Assembly: GCF_003363435.1 (NCBI RefSeq)
Contig: NZ_QRCT01000020.1
Span: 1-64,000 of the forward strand
Direction: 5' to 3'
DNA from: Anaerosacchariphilus polymeriproducens
GTDB lineage: Bacteria > Bacillota > Clostridia > Lachnospirales > Lachnospiraceae
DNA: 64,000 nucleotides
The notes below the pieces were generated by a model. It saw only the letters and a list, made by a program, of their open reading frames with translations, had not been told where the DNA came from and did no database searches. Positions 16,180 through 25,973 of the stretch are shown in pieces. The translations under genes and the position numbers were made by a program. The number at the start of each line of letters is the position of its first letter. Position 1 is the first letter of the stretch.

Positions 16180-17385
16180 TTACTCTTCTAAAAATGCATC
16201 ATGTACCGCACGTACTGCTTTATCAACATCTGTTTCATCAATAATAACAGTTACTCGAATTTCAGATGTTGAAATCATTTTTATATTCACGCCAACGTTA
16301 TATAAAGTTTCAAACATTGATGCTGCCACTCCCGGATTTGTCATCATTCCTGCTCCTACAATAGAAACTTTAGCAACATTTTCTTCAATTTCTATTTTCT
16401 GAGCTGTAAGGCTGTCTTTATATTCTTCTAAAGTCTCAACAGCTTCTTTTAAATTATCTCTACCAACTGTGAAGGTAATATCCTTTGTTCCATCACGGCC
16501 AACAGATTGTAAAATAACATCTACATTAATATTACGTTTTGCTAATAAATTAAATACTTTAAATGCAATACCTGGTTGATCTTTCAATCCCATTACTGCA
16601 ATTCTAGCTGTATTTTTATCTGCCGCCACTCCACTAACAAGCATTCTTTCCATTTTTACTGCCTCCTTAACAATTGTTCCTTCTGCTGTATTTAAACTGG
16701 AACGTACTACTAATTGCACTCCGTATTTCTTTGCCATTTCTACTGAACGATTATGCAATACTTTTGCCCCCAGCGTAGCAAGTTCTAACATTTCATCATA
16801 TGTGATTTCTTTCAATTTTTTCGCATTCGGTACAACGCGCGGATCTGCTGTATATACACCTTCTACGTCTGTATAAATTTCACAAGCATCTGCCTTCAAA
16901 GCAGCTGCCAATGCGACTGCTGTAGTATCGGAACCTCCACGGCCCAAAGTAGTATAATCATCATATTTGTTTATTCCCTGGAAGCCGGTGATAATTACTA
17001 TTTTTCTGGAATCTAATTCATGGCGGATTCTTTCTGAATCAATTCTTTTCAAACGTGCATTACTATAACTTGATGTAGTATGCATTGCAACTTGATAAGC
17101 ATTTAGAGAAACGGCCGGAACATCTAATGCTCCCATTGCCATTGCCATTAATGCTACAGACGTCTGTTCACCAGTGGCCAATAACATATCCATTTCCCTT
17201 TTGGAAGGATTCGGATTGATTTCATTTGCTAATTCTAACAAATGATCTGTCGTATCTCCCATAGCAGAAAGTACAACTACAACATCATTACCTTTCTGAT
17301 AATCTTCAATACATCTTCTGGCAACGTTATAAATTCTCTCTTTATCGGCAACTGAAGTTCCACCGAATTTCTTAACTATAAGCAT
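16180..17385 (-). CDS. lysC: aspartate kinase
   Basis: Aspartokinase phosphorylates aspartate, the first step to lysine, threonine and methionine. The 401-aa protein has the kinase start KKFGGTSVAD (5-14), GRGGSDTTAVALA (about 148-160) and two C-terminal ACT domains (about 265-401, with NINVDVILQSVGRDGTKDITF and ISTSEIRVTVII) that bind the feedback amino acid. It is the last gene of the ACT-hom-apgM-lysC operon, 49 bp after apgM. Which end-product inhibits it cannot be read from the sequence. Confidence 0.96.
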   Translation of the reverse strand: MLIVKKFGGTSVADKERIYNVARRCIEDYQKGNDVVVVLSAMGDTTDHLLELANEINPNPSKREMDMLLATGEQTSVALMAMAMGALDVPAVSLNAYQVAMHTTSSYSNARLKRIDSERIRHELDSRKIVIITGFQGINKYDDYTTLGRGGSDTTAVALAAALKADACEIYTDVEGVYTADPRVVPNAKKLKEITYDEMLELATLGAKVLHNRSVEMAKKYGVQLVVRSSLNTAEGTIVKEAVKMERMLVSGVAADKNTARIAVMGLKDQPGIAFKVFNLLAKRNINVDVILQSVGRDGTKDITFTVGRDNLKEAVETLEEYKDSLTAQKIEIEENVAKVSIVGAGMMTNPGVAASMFETLYNVGVNIKMISTSEIRVTVIIDETDVDKAVRAVHDAFLEE

Positions 17386-17434
17386 AATGTCCTCCTGATT
17401 TTATAACTGTCTTATTCTACTGCTTTAATATCAC

Positions 17435-18634
17435 TTATTGAAATAGATAATCTATCATTTCATGTCCTTTTCCTATGAATTTTCCACTAGCTTTAGCATC
17501 TTTTTCATTATACTTCAATTGATTATCTATACATTTGGTACTATCATAAAGCATATAGGGAACCGGGTCACTTGTATGAGTCCTAATGCGTATTGGTGTT
17601 GGATGATCCGGCATAACGAGCATTCGATAATCTTCTTTGGATTCATCCAATGCTTCTTTTATTATTTTAATCACACGCTGATCCAAATTTTCTATTGCTT
17701 GAATTTTTTTATCTATAAGTCCCTGATGACCCATTTCGTCCGGCGCTTCTACATGAACATATACAAAATCAAATCCTTGATTTAATAATGCACCAACTGC
17801 CGCTTCTGCTTTCCCTTCATAATTCGTATGAAGCCCTCCATTGGCACCTTCTACTTCTATATTGAACATATCTGCACCGACTGCTATTCCTTTTAACAAA
17901 TCAACCGCTGAAATCATTGCACCTTTTTTATGAGTTTTTTCTTCAAAAGATGAAAGCGTCGGTTTTGTTCCTGCTCCCCAAAACCACAAGGAATTTCCAG
18001 GACGCAATCCTTTTTCTCTTCTTGAGACATTAATTGGATGATTATTCAAAATTTCATGACTTTTTTTCATCATTTCTCTAAGAACAGTATCACCAGGTAG
18101 ATGCTGACCAATTGTCTGATCTAATACATCATGAGGCTGAACCAGATCAATAGTTTCACCATGATCCCAAATTATCAAATGGCGATAACTGGTTCCAACA
18201 TAAAATTTGTATGTTTCTGTTTCTAATTCTTTACGAACTGCCTCTATCAATATCGTAGCTTCTTCTGAACTGATTTCACCTGCACTGTGATCAATAATTC
18301 TCTTTTCTTCATATGGCTTTTCATCATCAGTAATTGTTACTATATTACAACGAAGAGATATATCTGTAGCCTTCATATCCACCCCGATGCTAAGTGCTTC
18401 TAATGGTGAACGTCCTGAATAATATTTCCTTGGATCATAACCTAATACCGATAAATTAGCTGTATCACTGCCAGGTTTCATTCCCTCAGGAATTGTATGA
18501 ACTAATCCTATTTCAGATTTCTTTGCCAATTCATCCATTACAGGTGTCTTAGCATAATCCAACGGAGTTTTATTTCCTAAACTTTCTATTGGCTCATCAG
18601 CCATACCATCACCTAATACGATAACATATTTCAT
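17435..18634 (-). CDS. apgM: cofactor-independent phosphoglycerate mutase family; probable homoserine kinase
   Basis: The 399-aa protein is an alkaline-phosphatase-superfamily enzyme of the ApgM branch: metal-binding LGDGMAD (7-13), nucleophile Ser56 in PGSDTANLSVLGYDP (54-68), a GRSPLEA motif, and late metal ligands (HVEAPDEMGHQG about 290-301; MPDHPTP about 347-353). The family name implies 2- to 3-phosphoglycerate interconversion. The gene, however, sits between hom and lysC, with 16 bp to hom, and in many Clostridia and other bacteria lacking ThrB this protein is thought to act as homoserine kinase. I favour that role by context. Confidence 0.9.
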   Translation of the reverse strand: MKYVIVLGDGMADEPIESLGNKTPLDYAKTPVMDELAKKSEIGLVHTIPEGMKPGSDTANLSVLGYDPRKYYSGRSPLEALSIGVDMKATDISLRCNIVTITDDEKPYEEKRIIDHSAGEISSEEATILIEAVRKELETETYKFYVGTSYRHLIIWDHGETIDLVQPHDVLDQTIGQHLPGDTVLREMMKKSHEILNNHPINVSRREKGLRPGNSLWFWGAGTKPTLSSFEEKTHKKGAMISAVDLLKGIAVGADMFNIEVEGANGGLHTNYEGKAEAAVGALLNQGFDFVYVHVEAPDEMGHQGLIDKKIQAIENLDQRVIKIIKEALDESKEDYRMLVMPDHPTPIRIRTHTSDPVPYMLYDSTKCIDNQLKYNEKDAKASGKFIGKGHEMIDYLFQ

Positions 18635-18650
18635 TCGTGACCCCTCCTTC

Positions 18651-19865
18651 TTATTCTACCCGAATCATTTGGATGACTTCTTCTATCCTCTTGACTTTTT
18701 CGTTATATTCAGCTTCTGACATTATATCTGTCACAAAACCAAATTCACCACTTACGTCAGGAAGCGTTACTGTCATTACTTTTCCAAATATTTCTTGCAG
18801 ATTCTCTAAATTTTCTTCTACTGTTCCTCTCATACGGACAAAAAATCTTCGCTTAGAAGCCTTCATATCCACTAGATTTAATTTCTTTTTACTCCACTCT
18901 ACCAAAATATTGGTCTTTAAATGTTTCACAATGTCTACTATATCTGCCACCACAGCACTTGCCGTAGGAAGTTTTCCTGCTCCACTTCCATAGAACATAG
19001 CATCTCCTAATACATTTCCCCTCACAAAAATACCATTAAAGACATCATTCACACTAAACAGTGGATGATCCTGGGAAATCATAAAGGGGGCAACCATCGC
19101 ATAAAAGCTTTCATCAACTCTTTTACTGGAAGCTAATAATTTGATTGCTCTTCCCATAGCTTTAGCATACTTAATATCCGTTGCCGTAATCTTATCAATT
19201 CCTTCTGTGTAAATATCTTCATAATCTACTTGCTGCCCGCATACTAACGATGTGAGTATCGCAATCTTCCTACAAGCATCATGTCCTTTGATATCTGCTG
19301 TTGGATCTTTTTCCGCATAACCTTTTTCCTGAGCATCTTTCAAAACTTCATCAAATTCTAGTCCTTCATTGGTCATCTTGCTCATCATATAGTTTGTGGT
19401 ACCATTAAGGATACCTGTAATTTCCTGGATCTCATCTGCTGTAAGAGAGGAATTTAAAGGACGGATAATAGGTATCCCTCCTCCTACACTTGCTTCAAAT
19501 AAGAAATTTATACTATGTTCTTTCGCTATTGCAATTAACTCTGCTCCATGCTTCGCAACCAAAGCTTTATTGGATGTAGTGACATGCTTTCCTGCAAGTA
19601 ACGCTCGTTTTACAAAAGTATATGCAGGTTCAACTCCACCCATTACTTCAACAACAACTTGTATATCCGGGTCGTTTACAATTACTTCGTAATCATGAAC
19701 AATTTTATCCTGGATAGATTCTCCGGGGAAATCCCTTAAATCCAAGACATATTTAACTTGTATTTCATCTCCTGCCCGATTCGCTATACTCTCCGAATTC
19801 GTATCCAATACTTCTACTACACCTGAACCTATTGTACCATATCCTAAAACTGCTATATTTATCAT
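18651..19865 (-). CDS. hom: homoserine dehydrogenase
   Basis: Hom reduces aspartate semialdehyde to homoserine with NAD(P)H. The 404-aa protein has the Rossmann start AVLGYGTIGSGVVEVL (5-20), the catalytic-domain FLFEASVGGGIPIIRPL (about 120-136) and GILNGTTNYM (about 149-158), and a C-terminal ACT domain (about 330-404, FFVRMRGTVEENLENL) for threonine feedback. It starts seven bases after the ACT-domain gene and is followed by apgM. Confidence 0.96.
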   Translation of the reverse strand: MINIAVLGYGTIGSGVVEVLDTNSESIANRAGDEIQVKYVLDLRDFPGESIQDKIVHDYEVIVNDPDIQVVVEVMGGVEPAYTFVKRALLAGKHVTTSNKALVAKHGAELIAIAKEHSINFLFEASVGGGIPIIRPLNSSLTADEIQEITGILNGTTNYMMSKMTNEGLEFDEVLKDAQEKGYAEKDPTADIKGHDACRKIAILTSLVCGQQVDYEDIYTEGIDKITATDIKYAKAMGRAIKLLASSKRVDESFYAMVAPFMISQDHPLFSVNDVFNGIFVRGNVLGDAMFYGSGAGKLPTASAVVADIVDIVKHLKTNILVEWSKKKLNLVDMKASKRRFFVRMRGTVEENLENLQEIFGKVMTVTLPDVSGEFGFVTDIMSEAEYNEKVKRIEEVIQMIRVE

Positions 19866-19872
19866 GTTTGTT

Positions 19873-20316
19873 TCACTCCCTAGCTATTATTTTCAAATAA
19901 TGAATGCCTTCTTTTTCTTCAATCTCTTCTATCATATTTGATACATCACCTGTAGTCGGCAAAATATCCACGCTCAAAGTAACCGATGCAACTCCATTAA
20001 TCGGAATACTTTGATGAATTGTAAGAATATTAGCTTTGTGAACAGCAATTACTCCTAAAACCTCAGATAAAAGTCCCGGTTCATCATCCATCTGCATAAC
20101 AACGGTAATATTTCTACCCCTTGCATTATCATGAAATGGAAAAATATCATCTTTATACTTATAAAATGAACTTCTACTAATTCCAACTTGATCTGTTGCA
20201 TCTTGAATTGAAGCAACTTTATCCGACTCAAGTAATCTTTTTGCTTCAACAACTTTAAGCAAAACTTCCGGAACCGCTTTCTTCTTTAATACAAAATATT
20301 GATATTTCTCAACCAT
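19873..20316 (-). CDS. UPF0735 ACT-domain protein (PheB-like)
   Basis: This 147-aa protein belongs to the UPF0735/PheB family. It has an N-terminal segment with a helix-turn-helix-like stretch (VASIQDATDQVGISRSSFYKY, about 36-56) and a C-terminal ACT domain (about 70-147, MDDEPGLLSEVLGVIAVHKANILTIHQSI). It is first in the aspartate-family operon, which suggests an amino-acid-sensing role, perhaps regulatory. PheB was linked to phenylalanine synthesis in Bacillus, but the function is not settled. Confidence 0.88.
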   Translation of the reverse strand: MVEKYQYFVLKKKAVPEVLLKVVEAKRLLESDKVASIQDATDQVGISRSSFYKYKDDIFPFHDNARGRNITVVMQMDDEPGLLSEVLGVIAVHKANILTIHQSIPINGVASVTLSVDILPTTGDVSNMIEEIEEKEGIHYLKIIARE

Positions 20317-20381
20317 AAATTCGAAACCTGCCTTATCTGCATTGTGTTTTTATAGTAAATACATTTGTCTTTCTAACAAAG

Positions 20382-20410
20382 ATATTAACATATGTTTTTC
20401 TTTTATGCAA
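20382..20410 (-). promoter_or_regulatory. promoter of the aspartate-family operon
   Basis: On the minus strand TTGCAT (20405-20410), a 17-bp spacer and TAATAT (20382-20387) lie about 65 bp before the ACT gene start. No T-box, lysine riboswitch or threonine leader peptide is visible between promoter and gene. Confidence 0.7.
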
Positions 20411-20474
20411 CTATTTTCTTGTACTTATTTCAAGACATATGATTAACTCCTTCTTTTCGACAAAATGATACAAA

Positions 20475-20506
20475 AATTTAGCACCGGCAAATACCGATGC
20501 TAAATT
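20475..20506 (-). terminator. prfB terminator
   Basis: A 13-bp stem (AATTTAGCAYCGG and its complement, one wobble) with a 6-nt loop, followed on the minus strand by TTTTTG, five bases past the prfB stop. Confidence 0.88.
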
Positions 20507-20510
20507 CATA

Positions 20511-21627
20511 CTATTCTTTCTTATTTAAACTATTCCATTTTAAATATTCGCTGATAAAATAATCTAAGTCTCCATCCATCACCTTATCTACATTACCGGA
20601 TTCGGCACTCGTTCTATGATCTTTTACCATAGTATATGGCTGCATAACATAAGAACGAATTTGATTGCCCCAGCCGATTTCTGTCACCTCGCCACGAATA
20701 CCTGCAACTTTTTCTGCATTTTCTTGCTGTTTTAATAAATAAAGCTTAGCTTTCAACATCTGCATTGCTTTATCTTTATTCATGTGTTGAGATCGTTCAT
20801 TTTGACATTGAACAACAATGCCTGTCGGTAAATGTGTAATTCGAATCGCAGATGAAGTTTTATTAATATGCTGTCCTCCTGCTCCACTGGAACGATAAGT
20901 ATCAATCCGCAAATCATCATCATTGACTTCGATATCAATATCTTCTTCTATATCCGGCATAACATCTAAGGATACAAAAGAAGTCTGCCGCTTCCCTTGT
21001 GCATTAAACGGTGAAATTCTGACTAGTCGATGGACACCTCTTTCAGATTTTAAATAACCATAAGCATTTTCGCCATTTATCTGAAAGGTTACTGATTTAA
21101 TCCCTGTCTCTTCACCATCTAAATAGTCCAATACTTCAATAGAATACCCTTTGGACTCTGCCCATCTTGTATACATTCGATACAACATGCCGGCCCAGTC
21201 ACATGATTCTGTTCCTCCGGCTCCCGCATTCAGTTTTAATATGGCACTATATCTGTCATATTCCTCTGAAAGAAGGGTCTTGACCTTTATATTATCTAAA
21301 GTATTGACAAAACACTGTAGCATTTCTTCAATCTCCGGAATAACGGAACCATCATTTTCTTCATATCCCATCTCGATCATTGTTTCAATATCTTCAAATT
21401 GTTCTTTTAATTGATTATAAGTCTCTACATCGTCTTTAATCCCTTTGAGCTCCTTCATTTTCTTTTGTGAAGTATCTGTATCATCCCAAAAATCAGGAGC
21501 TTCCATTTCTCTTTCTAACTCTTCAATTCTTCTTTGCTTATTAGCTAAGTCAAAGTGAATCCCTTACTTCCGTTAGTGAGTCTGTATATGAATTTAATGT
21601 ATACTTAAATTGATCTAATTCAACCAA
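20511..21627 (-). CDS. prfB: peptide chain release factor 2, with programmed +1 frameshift
   Basis: RF2 ends translation at UGA and UAA. The gene is in two frames. The 25-codon first part starts at TTG 21627 and runs to an in-frame TGA at 21552-21550 in the canonical slip site CTTTGAC. The ribosome skips one base there (T at 21552) and continues as DLANKQRRIEELE to 20511, giving about 371 aa. An AAGGGA Shine-Dalgarno-like sequence lies just before the slip site, as in other prfB genes. The catalytic GGQ is within SSGAGGQHINKTSSA. This is autoregulation: low RF2 raises frameshifting. The start is nine bases past the secA stop, so the two are co-transcribed. It is not a pseudogene. Confidence 0.96.
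21549..21555 (-). promoter_or_regulatory. RF2 frameshift site CTTTGAC
   Basis: The heptamer at 21555-21549 on the minus strand places a zero-frame UGA stop after a CUU codon followed by C. It is the universal RF2 recoding signal and joins the two reading frames exactly. Confidence 0.95.
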
Positions 21628-21635
21628 ACTGACAC

Positions 21636-24200
21636 CTACTTTCTTCCACAACATTGTTTATATTTTTTTCCACTTCCACATGGACATGGATCATTTGGAT
21701 ATACTTTGGCACCTTCGCGTTTTTGCGGGGTACGGGGACCTGAGTCATCTTTATTGGTACCGGTTACTTTGGCAACCTGTTCACGTTCTACTTTCTCTTC
21801 TATTTTAACATGCATTAAAAGACGAACCGTATCCTCTTGGATATTAGCAGTCATAGTATCAAACATTTCATATCCATTTAATTTGTACTCTACAAGTGGA
21901 TCTCTTTGTCCGTATGCCTGCAATCCAATACCTTGGCGCAATTGATCCATATCATCAATATGATCCATCCATTTTCTATCAATTACTTTTAACAGAATAA
22001 CCCTTTCTAATTCACGGATTGCTTCTATTTCCGGAAATTCAGTTTCTTTCTCTTCATATAGCTTAACTGCTTTTTCCTTTAACAGATGCTTCAGCTGATC
22101 ACGTTTCATTCCCTCTACATCTGCATGATGGATTTTTTCCATCGGAACAATAGAAAGTAATAATCCATTCAGCTCATTTAAATTCCATTCTTCAGAACTT
22201 TGTTCATCTGATATACACACATCTACCGTATTCTCAACTGTATCCGTAATCATCTTGTAAATTGAATCACGCATATTCTCTCCGTCAAGAACTCGACGTC
22301 TTTCTCCATAAATAATCTCACGCTGCTCGTTCATGACCTGGTCATATTCAAGAAGATTTTTACGGATACCATAGTTATTATTTTCAATCTTTGTCTGCGC
22401 ACGTTCAATTGCTTTCGATAACATCTTATGTTCAATTTCTTCGTTCTCCGGAACTCCCAGTGTATTAAACATTGTCATTAAACGTTCGGATCCAAATAAA
22501 CGCATTAAATCATCTTCAAGAGAAATATAAAATCTTGATTCACCTGAATCTCCCTGACGACCGGAACGGCCTCTCAACTGATTATCAATTCGTCGGGACT
22601 CATGACGCTCTGTACCGATAATTTTTAGTCCTCCTGCTGCCTTTGCTTCTTCATCCAGCTTAATATCAGTACCACGACCAGCCATATTAGTAGCAATCGT
22701 TACAGAGCCATGTATACCTGCCTGTGCTACTATCTCAGCCTCTAACTCATGAAATTTAGCATTTAATACTTTATGCTGAATTCCACGTTTTTTCAAATAG
22801 CCACTTAGTTCTTCTGATGTATCAATTGTAATAGTACCTACCAGAACCGGTTGTCCCTTTTCATGAGCACCGATTATTTCTTCTACAACCGCATGAAACT
22901 TCTCTTTTTTTGTTTTGTATACAGCATCTTGTCTATCATCTCTGATAACAGGCATATTTGTAGGAATCTCAATTACATCCATTCCATAAATATCTCGGAA
23001 TTCTTTTTCTTCGGTAAGAGCGGTACCGGTCATACCACACTTCTTTGTATACTTATTGAAGAAATTCTGGAATGTAATGGTTGCAAGTGTCTTGCTCTCT
23101 CTTTTCACTTTAACATGCTCTTTTGCTTCAATTGCCTGATGAAGTCCATCGGAGTAACGTCTTCCGGGCATAATACGACCAGTAAATTCATCTACGATCA
23201 GAACTTGATCATCTTTCACTACATAATCCTGATCCTTGAACATTAGATTATGTGCACGAAGTGCCAAAATTATATTATGCTGAATTTCTAAATTTTCAGC
23301 ATCTGCAAGATTCTCAATATGGAAAAATTTCTCTACTTTATGGACACCCTCTTCGGTCAAATTGACTACTTTATCTTTTTCATTAACAATAAAGTCACCC
23401 GTTTCTTCAATGTCCTCGCCCATAATGGCATTCATCTTGGTAAACTCTCCACTCGCTTCACCTTTTTCTAATTGTCTGGCTAAAATATCACAAGCCTCGT
23501 ACAATTTGGTAGATTTTCCACTTTGACCGGAAATAATCAATGGTGTTCTTGCTTCATCAATTAAGACAGAATCGACTTCGTCGATAATGGCAAAATGCAG
23601 ATCTCTTTGAACTAACTGCTCTTTATAAATAACCATATTATCACGCAAATAATCGAATCCTAATTCGTTGTTGGTTATATAGGTGATATCACAGTTATAT
23701 GCTTCTCTTCTTTCATCATTGTCCATTGAGTTCAAAACAACGCCGACCGTCAGACCCAAAAATTCATGTACTTTACCCATCCATTCCGCATCACGGTGTG
23801 CCAGATAGTCATTTACTGTAACAATATGGACACCTTTTCCTTCTAATGCATTCAAATATGCCGGCAGTGTAGAAACTAAAGTCTTACCTTCACCTGTTTT
23901 CATTTCGGCAATTCTACCCTGGTGAAGAATCATTCCACCAATTAACTGTACACGATAATGTTCCATTGAGAGTACTCTTCTGGCAGCCTCTCTTATCGTA
24001 GCATATGCTTCCGGAAGAATGTCATCTAACGTTTCACCCTCGCTCAGCCTTTTTTTATATTCCTTTGTCTTGTCCCTTAACTCTTCATCTGAGAGTTCCA
24101 TCATTGCGGGACGCAATGCTTCAATCTTATCTACCGTTGAAGATATTAATTTTAACTCGCGCTCACTATGTGTTCCAAATATTTTTTGTATAAATCCCAT
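21636..24200 (-). CDS. secA: preprotein translocase ATPase SecA
   Basis: SecA drives protein export through SecYEG. The 854-aa protein has Walker A MKTGEGKT (100-107), the [19 protein letters not shown]-type box (about 204-218), the NMAGRGTDI motif (about 495-503), the [20 protein letters not shown] segment and a C-terminal SEC-C zinc site ([13 protein letters not shown], about 839-851) that binds SecB-like partners and ribosomes. It is full length. The start has a GGGAG site. It is followed by prfB nine bases later, a common Firmicute pair. Confidence 0.97.
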   Translation of the reverse strand: MGFIQKIFGTHSERELKLISSTVDKIEALRPAMMELSDEELRDKTKEYKKRLSEGETLDDILPEAYATIREAARRVLSMEHYRVQLIGGMILHQGRIAEMKTGEGKTLVSTLPAYLNALEGKGVHIVTVNDYLAHRDAEWMGKVHEFLGLTVGVVLNSMDNDERREAYNCDITYITNNELGFDYLRDNMVIYKEQLVQRDLHFAIIDEVDSVLIDEARTPLIISGQSGKSTKLYEACDILARQLEKGEASGEFTKMNAIMGEDIEETGDFIVNEKDKVVNLTEEGVHKVEKFFHIENLADAENLEIQHNIILALRAHNLMFKDQDYVVKDDQVLIVDEFTGRIMPGRRYSDGLHQAIEAKEHVKVKRESKTLATITFQNFFNKYTKKCGMTGTALTEEKEFRDIYGMDVIEIPTNMPVIRDDRQDAVYKTKKEKFHAVVEEIIGAHEKGQPVLVGTITIDTSEELSGYLKKRGIQHKVLNAKFHELEAEIVAQAGIHGSVTIATNMAGRGTDIKLDEEAKAAGGLKIIGTERHESRRIDNQLRGRSGRQGDSGESRFYISLEDDLMRLFGSERLMTMFNTLGVPENEEIEHKMLSKAIERAQTKIENNNYGIRKNLLEYDQVMNEQREIIYGERRRVLDGENMRDSIYKMITDTVENTVDVCISDEQSSEEWNLNELNGLLLSIVPMEKIHHADVEGMKRDQLKHLLKEKAVKLYEEKETEFPEIEAIRELERVILLKVIDRKWMDHIDDMDQLRQGIGLQAYGQRDPLVEYKLNGYEMFDTMTANIQEDTVRLLMHVKIEEKVEREQVAKVTGTNKDDSGPRTPQKREGAKVYPNDPCPCGSGKKYKQCCGRK

Positions 24201-24390
24201 GCTTCGCTCCCGTTTCTAATAATTAATTCTTATTTTCTCTTATTATTTTTTATCAATTACCTTATTGACACTTTAATGTTCATTTTATCACTAACATGAC
24301 GTTTAAACAATAAAAATTTTGTGAACAATTTTCTACTATTTTTAAAATTGCCTTAAATTCATCCTTTTTCATATATTCCTTTCATCGTAT

Positions 24391-24433
24391 AAAGCCACCG
24401 TCCTACAAAATTAAGTAGTTAACGGTGGCTTTT
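24391..24433 (-). terminator. hpf terminator
   Basis: AAAGCCACCG pairs with CGGTGGCTTT, with an inner CTAC/GTAG stem in the 22-nt loop, about 25 bp past the hpf stop. It marks the boundary to secA. The stretch 24201-24390 holds no gene and presumably the secA promoter. Confidence 0.8.
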
Positions 24434-24457
24434 ATTCTTTTTCTTCCTATATTAATA

Positions 24458-24985
24458 TTAGCACTCTGGTTCTATCAGACCATATGTGTTGCCTTTTCTT
24501 TTATAAACAACATTAATTTCATCGTTTTCTGCATTTCGGAATACGAAAAAATTATGTCCCAATAATTCCATTTGTACACATGCATCTTCCGGATACATTG
24601 GTTTCACACCAAACTTTTTGGTACGAATGATTTTGATTTCTTCATCTTCTTCATATTCTTTGTTCAAAAATTCTTTCTGGAAATTCAAACCACTTTGCTT
24701 ATGATCTATAATCTTATTCCTATATTTCTTTAATTGTCTTTCAATAATTTCTTCCACTAGATCAATGGATACATACATATCATTGCTAACTTGCTCAGAA
24801 CGTATAATATTCCCTTTAACAGGAATCGTTACTTCAATTTTTTGTCTATCTTTTTCAACACTTAAAGTTACAATTACTTCCGTCTCAGGAGTGAAATACT
24901 TCTCTAACTTACCAATCTTTTCCTTAATAGCAGATTTTAAGCCCTCTGTCACTTCAATATTTCTTCCAGTAATAGTAAAACGCAT
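24458..24985 (-). CDS. hpf: ribosome hibernation promoting factor, long form
   Basis: Long HPF makes inactive 100S ribosome dimers in stationary phase. The 175-aa protein has the N-terminal S30AE domain (1-105; FTITGRNIEVTEGLK, VEKDRQKIEVTIPVKGNIIRSEQ) and the C-terminal dimerisation domain (about 118-172; RTKKFGVKPMYPEDACVQMELLGHNFFVFRNAE). The ATG is chosen over an upstream TTG because GGAG lies nine bases before it. It is monocistronic, with its own promoter and terminator. Confidence 0.96.
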   Translation of the reverse strand: MRFTITGRNIEVTEGLKSAIKEKIGKLEKYFTPETEVIVTLSVEKDRQKIEVTIPVKGNIIRSEQVSNDMYVSIDLVEEIIERQLKKYRNKIIDHKQSGLNFQKEFLNKEYEEDEEIKIIRTKKFGVKPMYPEDACVQMELLGHNFFVFRNAENDEINVVYKRKGNTYGLIEPEC

Positions 24986-25078
24986 AATGTCCAACTCCTT
25001 TATCGTTTATTCTGTGATACCCACACTCTTATGTACTTTCTTCAGCACTGAATGATTTATAACTTGTATCATGTAATA

Positions 25079-25106
25079 ATTATACCATACTTTATATTTG
25101 TTTCAA
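25079..25106 (-). promoter_or_regulatory. hpf promoter
   Basis: On the minus strand TTGAAA (25101-25106), a 16-bp spacer and TATAAT (25079-25084), about 95 bp before the hpf start. It is divergent from the SDR gene promoter. Confidence 0.75.
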
Positions 25107-25163
25107 GCAATGATTTTACAATTTTTTAACAATTTAACAAAAACTTTACGTTTTTCTAATTAT

Positions 25164-25192
25164 TTGCCTTTTTATTAATAGCAAGCTATAAT
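25164..25192 (+). promoter_or_regulatory. promoter of the FabG-like gene
   Basis: TTGCCT (25164-25169), a 17-bp spacer and TATAAT (25187-25192), 39 bp before the start codon. Confidence 0.75.
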
Positions 25193-25230
25193 ATGATGAA
25201 CATAAATTTAACTATACAAGGAGAATGTCT

Positions 25231-25962
25231 ATGGCTAAAACCGCTATTATAACAGGCGCTTCAAGAGGAATTGGACGGGCTATTGCAACTACGTTTGCTT
25301 CTCATGGTTATGATTTAATACTTACTTGTTCTAAATCTATGGAAACTTTAAAAGATTTAGAAAAGATTCTAGTACAAACCTATGGCGTTCAATGTTCCAG
25401 TGTATCCTGTGACGGTGGAAATCCTCAACAGGTAGATAAACTTTTCGAACTAATAAAAACAAAACATTCCAATATTGATGTACTGGTAAACAACGCCGGA
25501 ATCTCATACTTTGGTTTACTTCAAGATATGTCAATCGAAGATTGGAACCATATTATGCAGACTAATCTCTCCTCTGCATTTTATTTTTCAAGGAACGTAA
25601 TTCCTATTATGCTGACAAAACATCAGGGAAAAATCATAAACATATCTTCTGTCTGGGGGATTCATGGCGCTTCTTATGAAGTCGCTTATTCTGCTTCGAA
25701 GGGCGGAATCAATTCCTTAACAAAAGCCCTTGCAAAAGAATTAGCACCAAGTAATATTCAGGTAAACGCAATCGCATGTGGAGTCATAGATACTGCCATG
25801 AACCATTGCATCTCACCTGAAGATACTCAGTGCTTAAAAAATGAAATCCCTTCTAATCGCTTCGGTACTCCTGAAGAAGTGGCTCACCTTACGATGCAGC
25901 TATGTACTTCTAATAACTACCTTACCGGTCAGATCATTTCCTTAGATGGGGGCTGGTGCTAA
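25231..25962 (+). CDS. SDR-family oxidoreductase, FabG-like
   Basis: A 243-aa short-chain dehydrogenase with cofactor motif TGASRGIG (8-15), NNAG (87-90), catalytic Ser140, Tyr153 and Lys157 (YSASK) and a C-terminal GQIISLDGGWC. It is close to 3-oxoacyl-ACP reductases, which reduce 3-oxoacyl-ACP with NADPH in fatty acid synthesis. It stands alone on the plus strand, away from other fab genes, so it may serve another 3-oxo or hydroxy substrate. The start is the ATG seven bases after AAGGAG; the ATG two codons earlier is too close to the ribosome site. Confidence 0.9.
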   Translation: MAKTAIITGASRGIGRAIATTFASHGYDLILTCSKSMETLKDLEKILVQTYGVQCSSVSCDGGNPQQVDKLFELIKTKHSNIDVLVNNAGISYFGLLQDMSIEDWNHIMQTNLSSAFYFSRNVIPIMLTKHQGKIINISSVWGIHGASYEVAYSASKGGINSLTKALAKELAPSNIQVNAIACGVIDTAMNHCISPEDTQCLKNEIPSNRFGTPEEVAHLTMQLCTSNNYLTGQIISLDGGWC

Positions 25963-25973
25963 TTATCAGCTCC

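Noticed and set aside
20317-20381. T-box or lysine riboswitch before the hom operon
   Set aside because: The leader is only about 65 nt and has neither a T-box core nor a lysine aptamer.
20430-20438. Two-codon frame ATG-TCT-TGA with a good AAGGAG before it, upstream of the aspartate operon
   Set aside because: It lies upstream of the operon promoter, so it would not be in the operon leader, and it is too short to judge.
20511-21506. prfB as a truncated gene starting at an internal ATG
   Set aside because: The CTTTGAC slip site and an upstream 25-codon frame restore the normal RF2 N-terminus.
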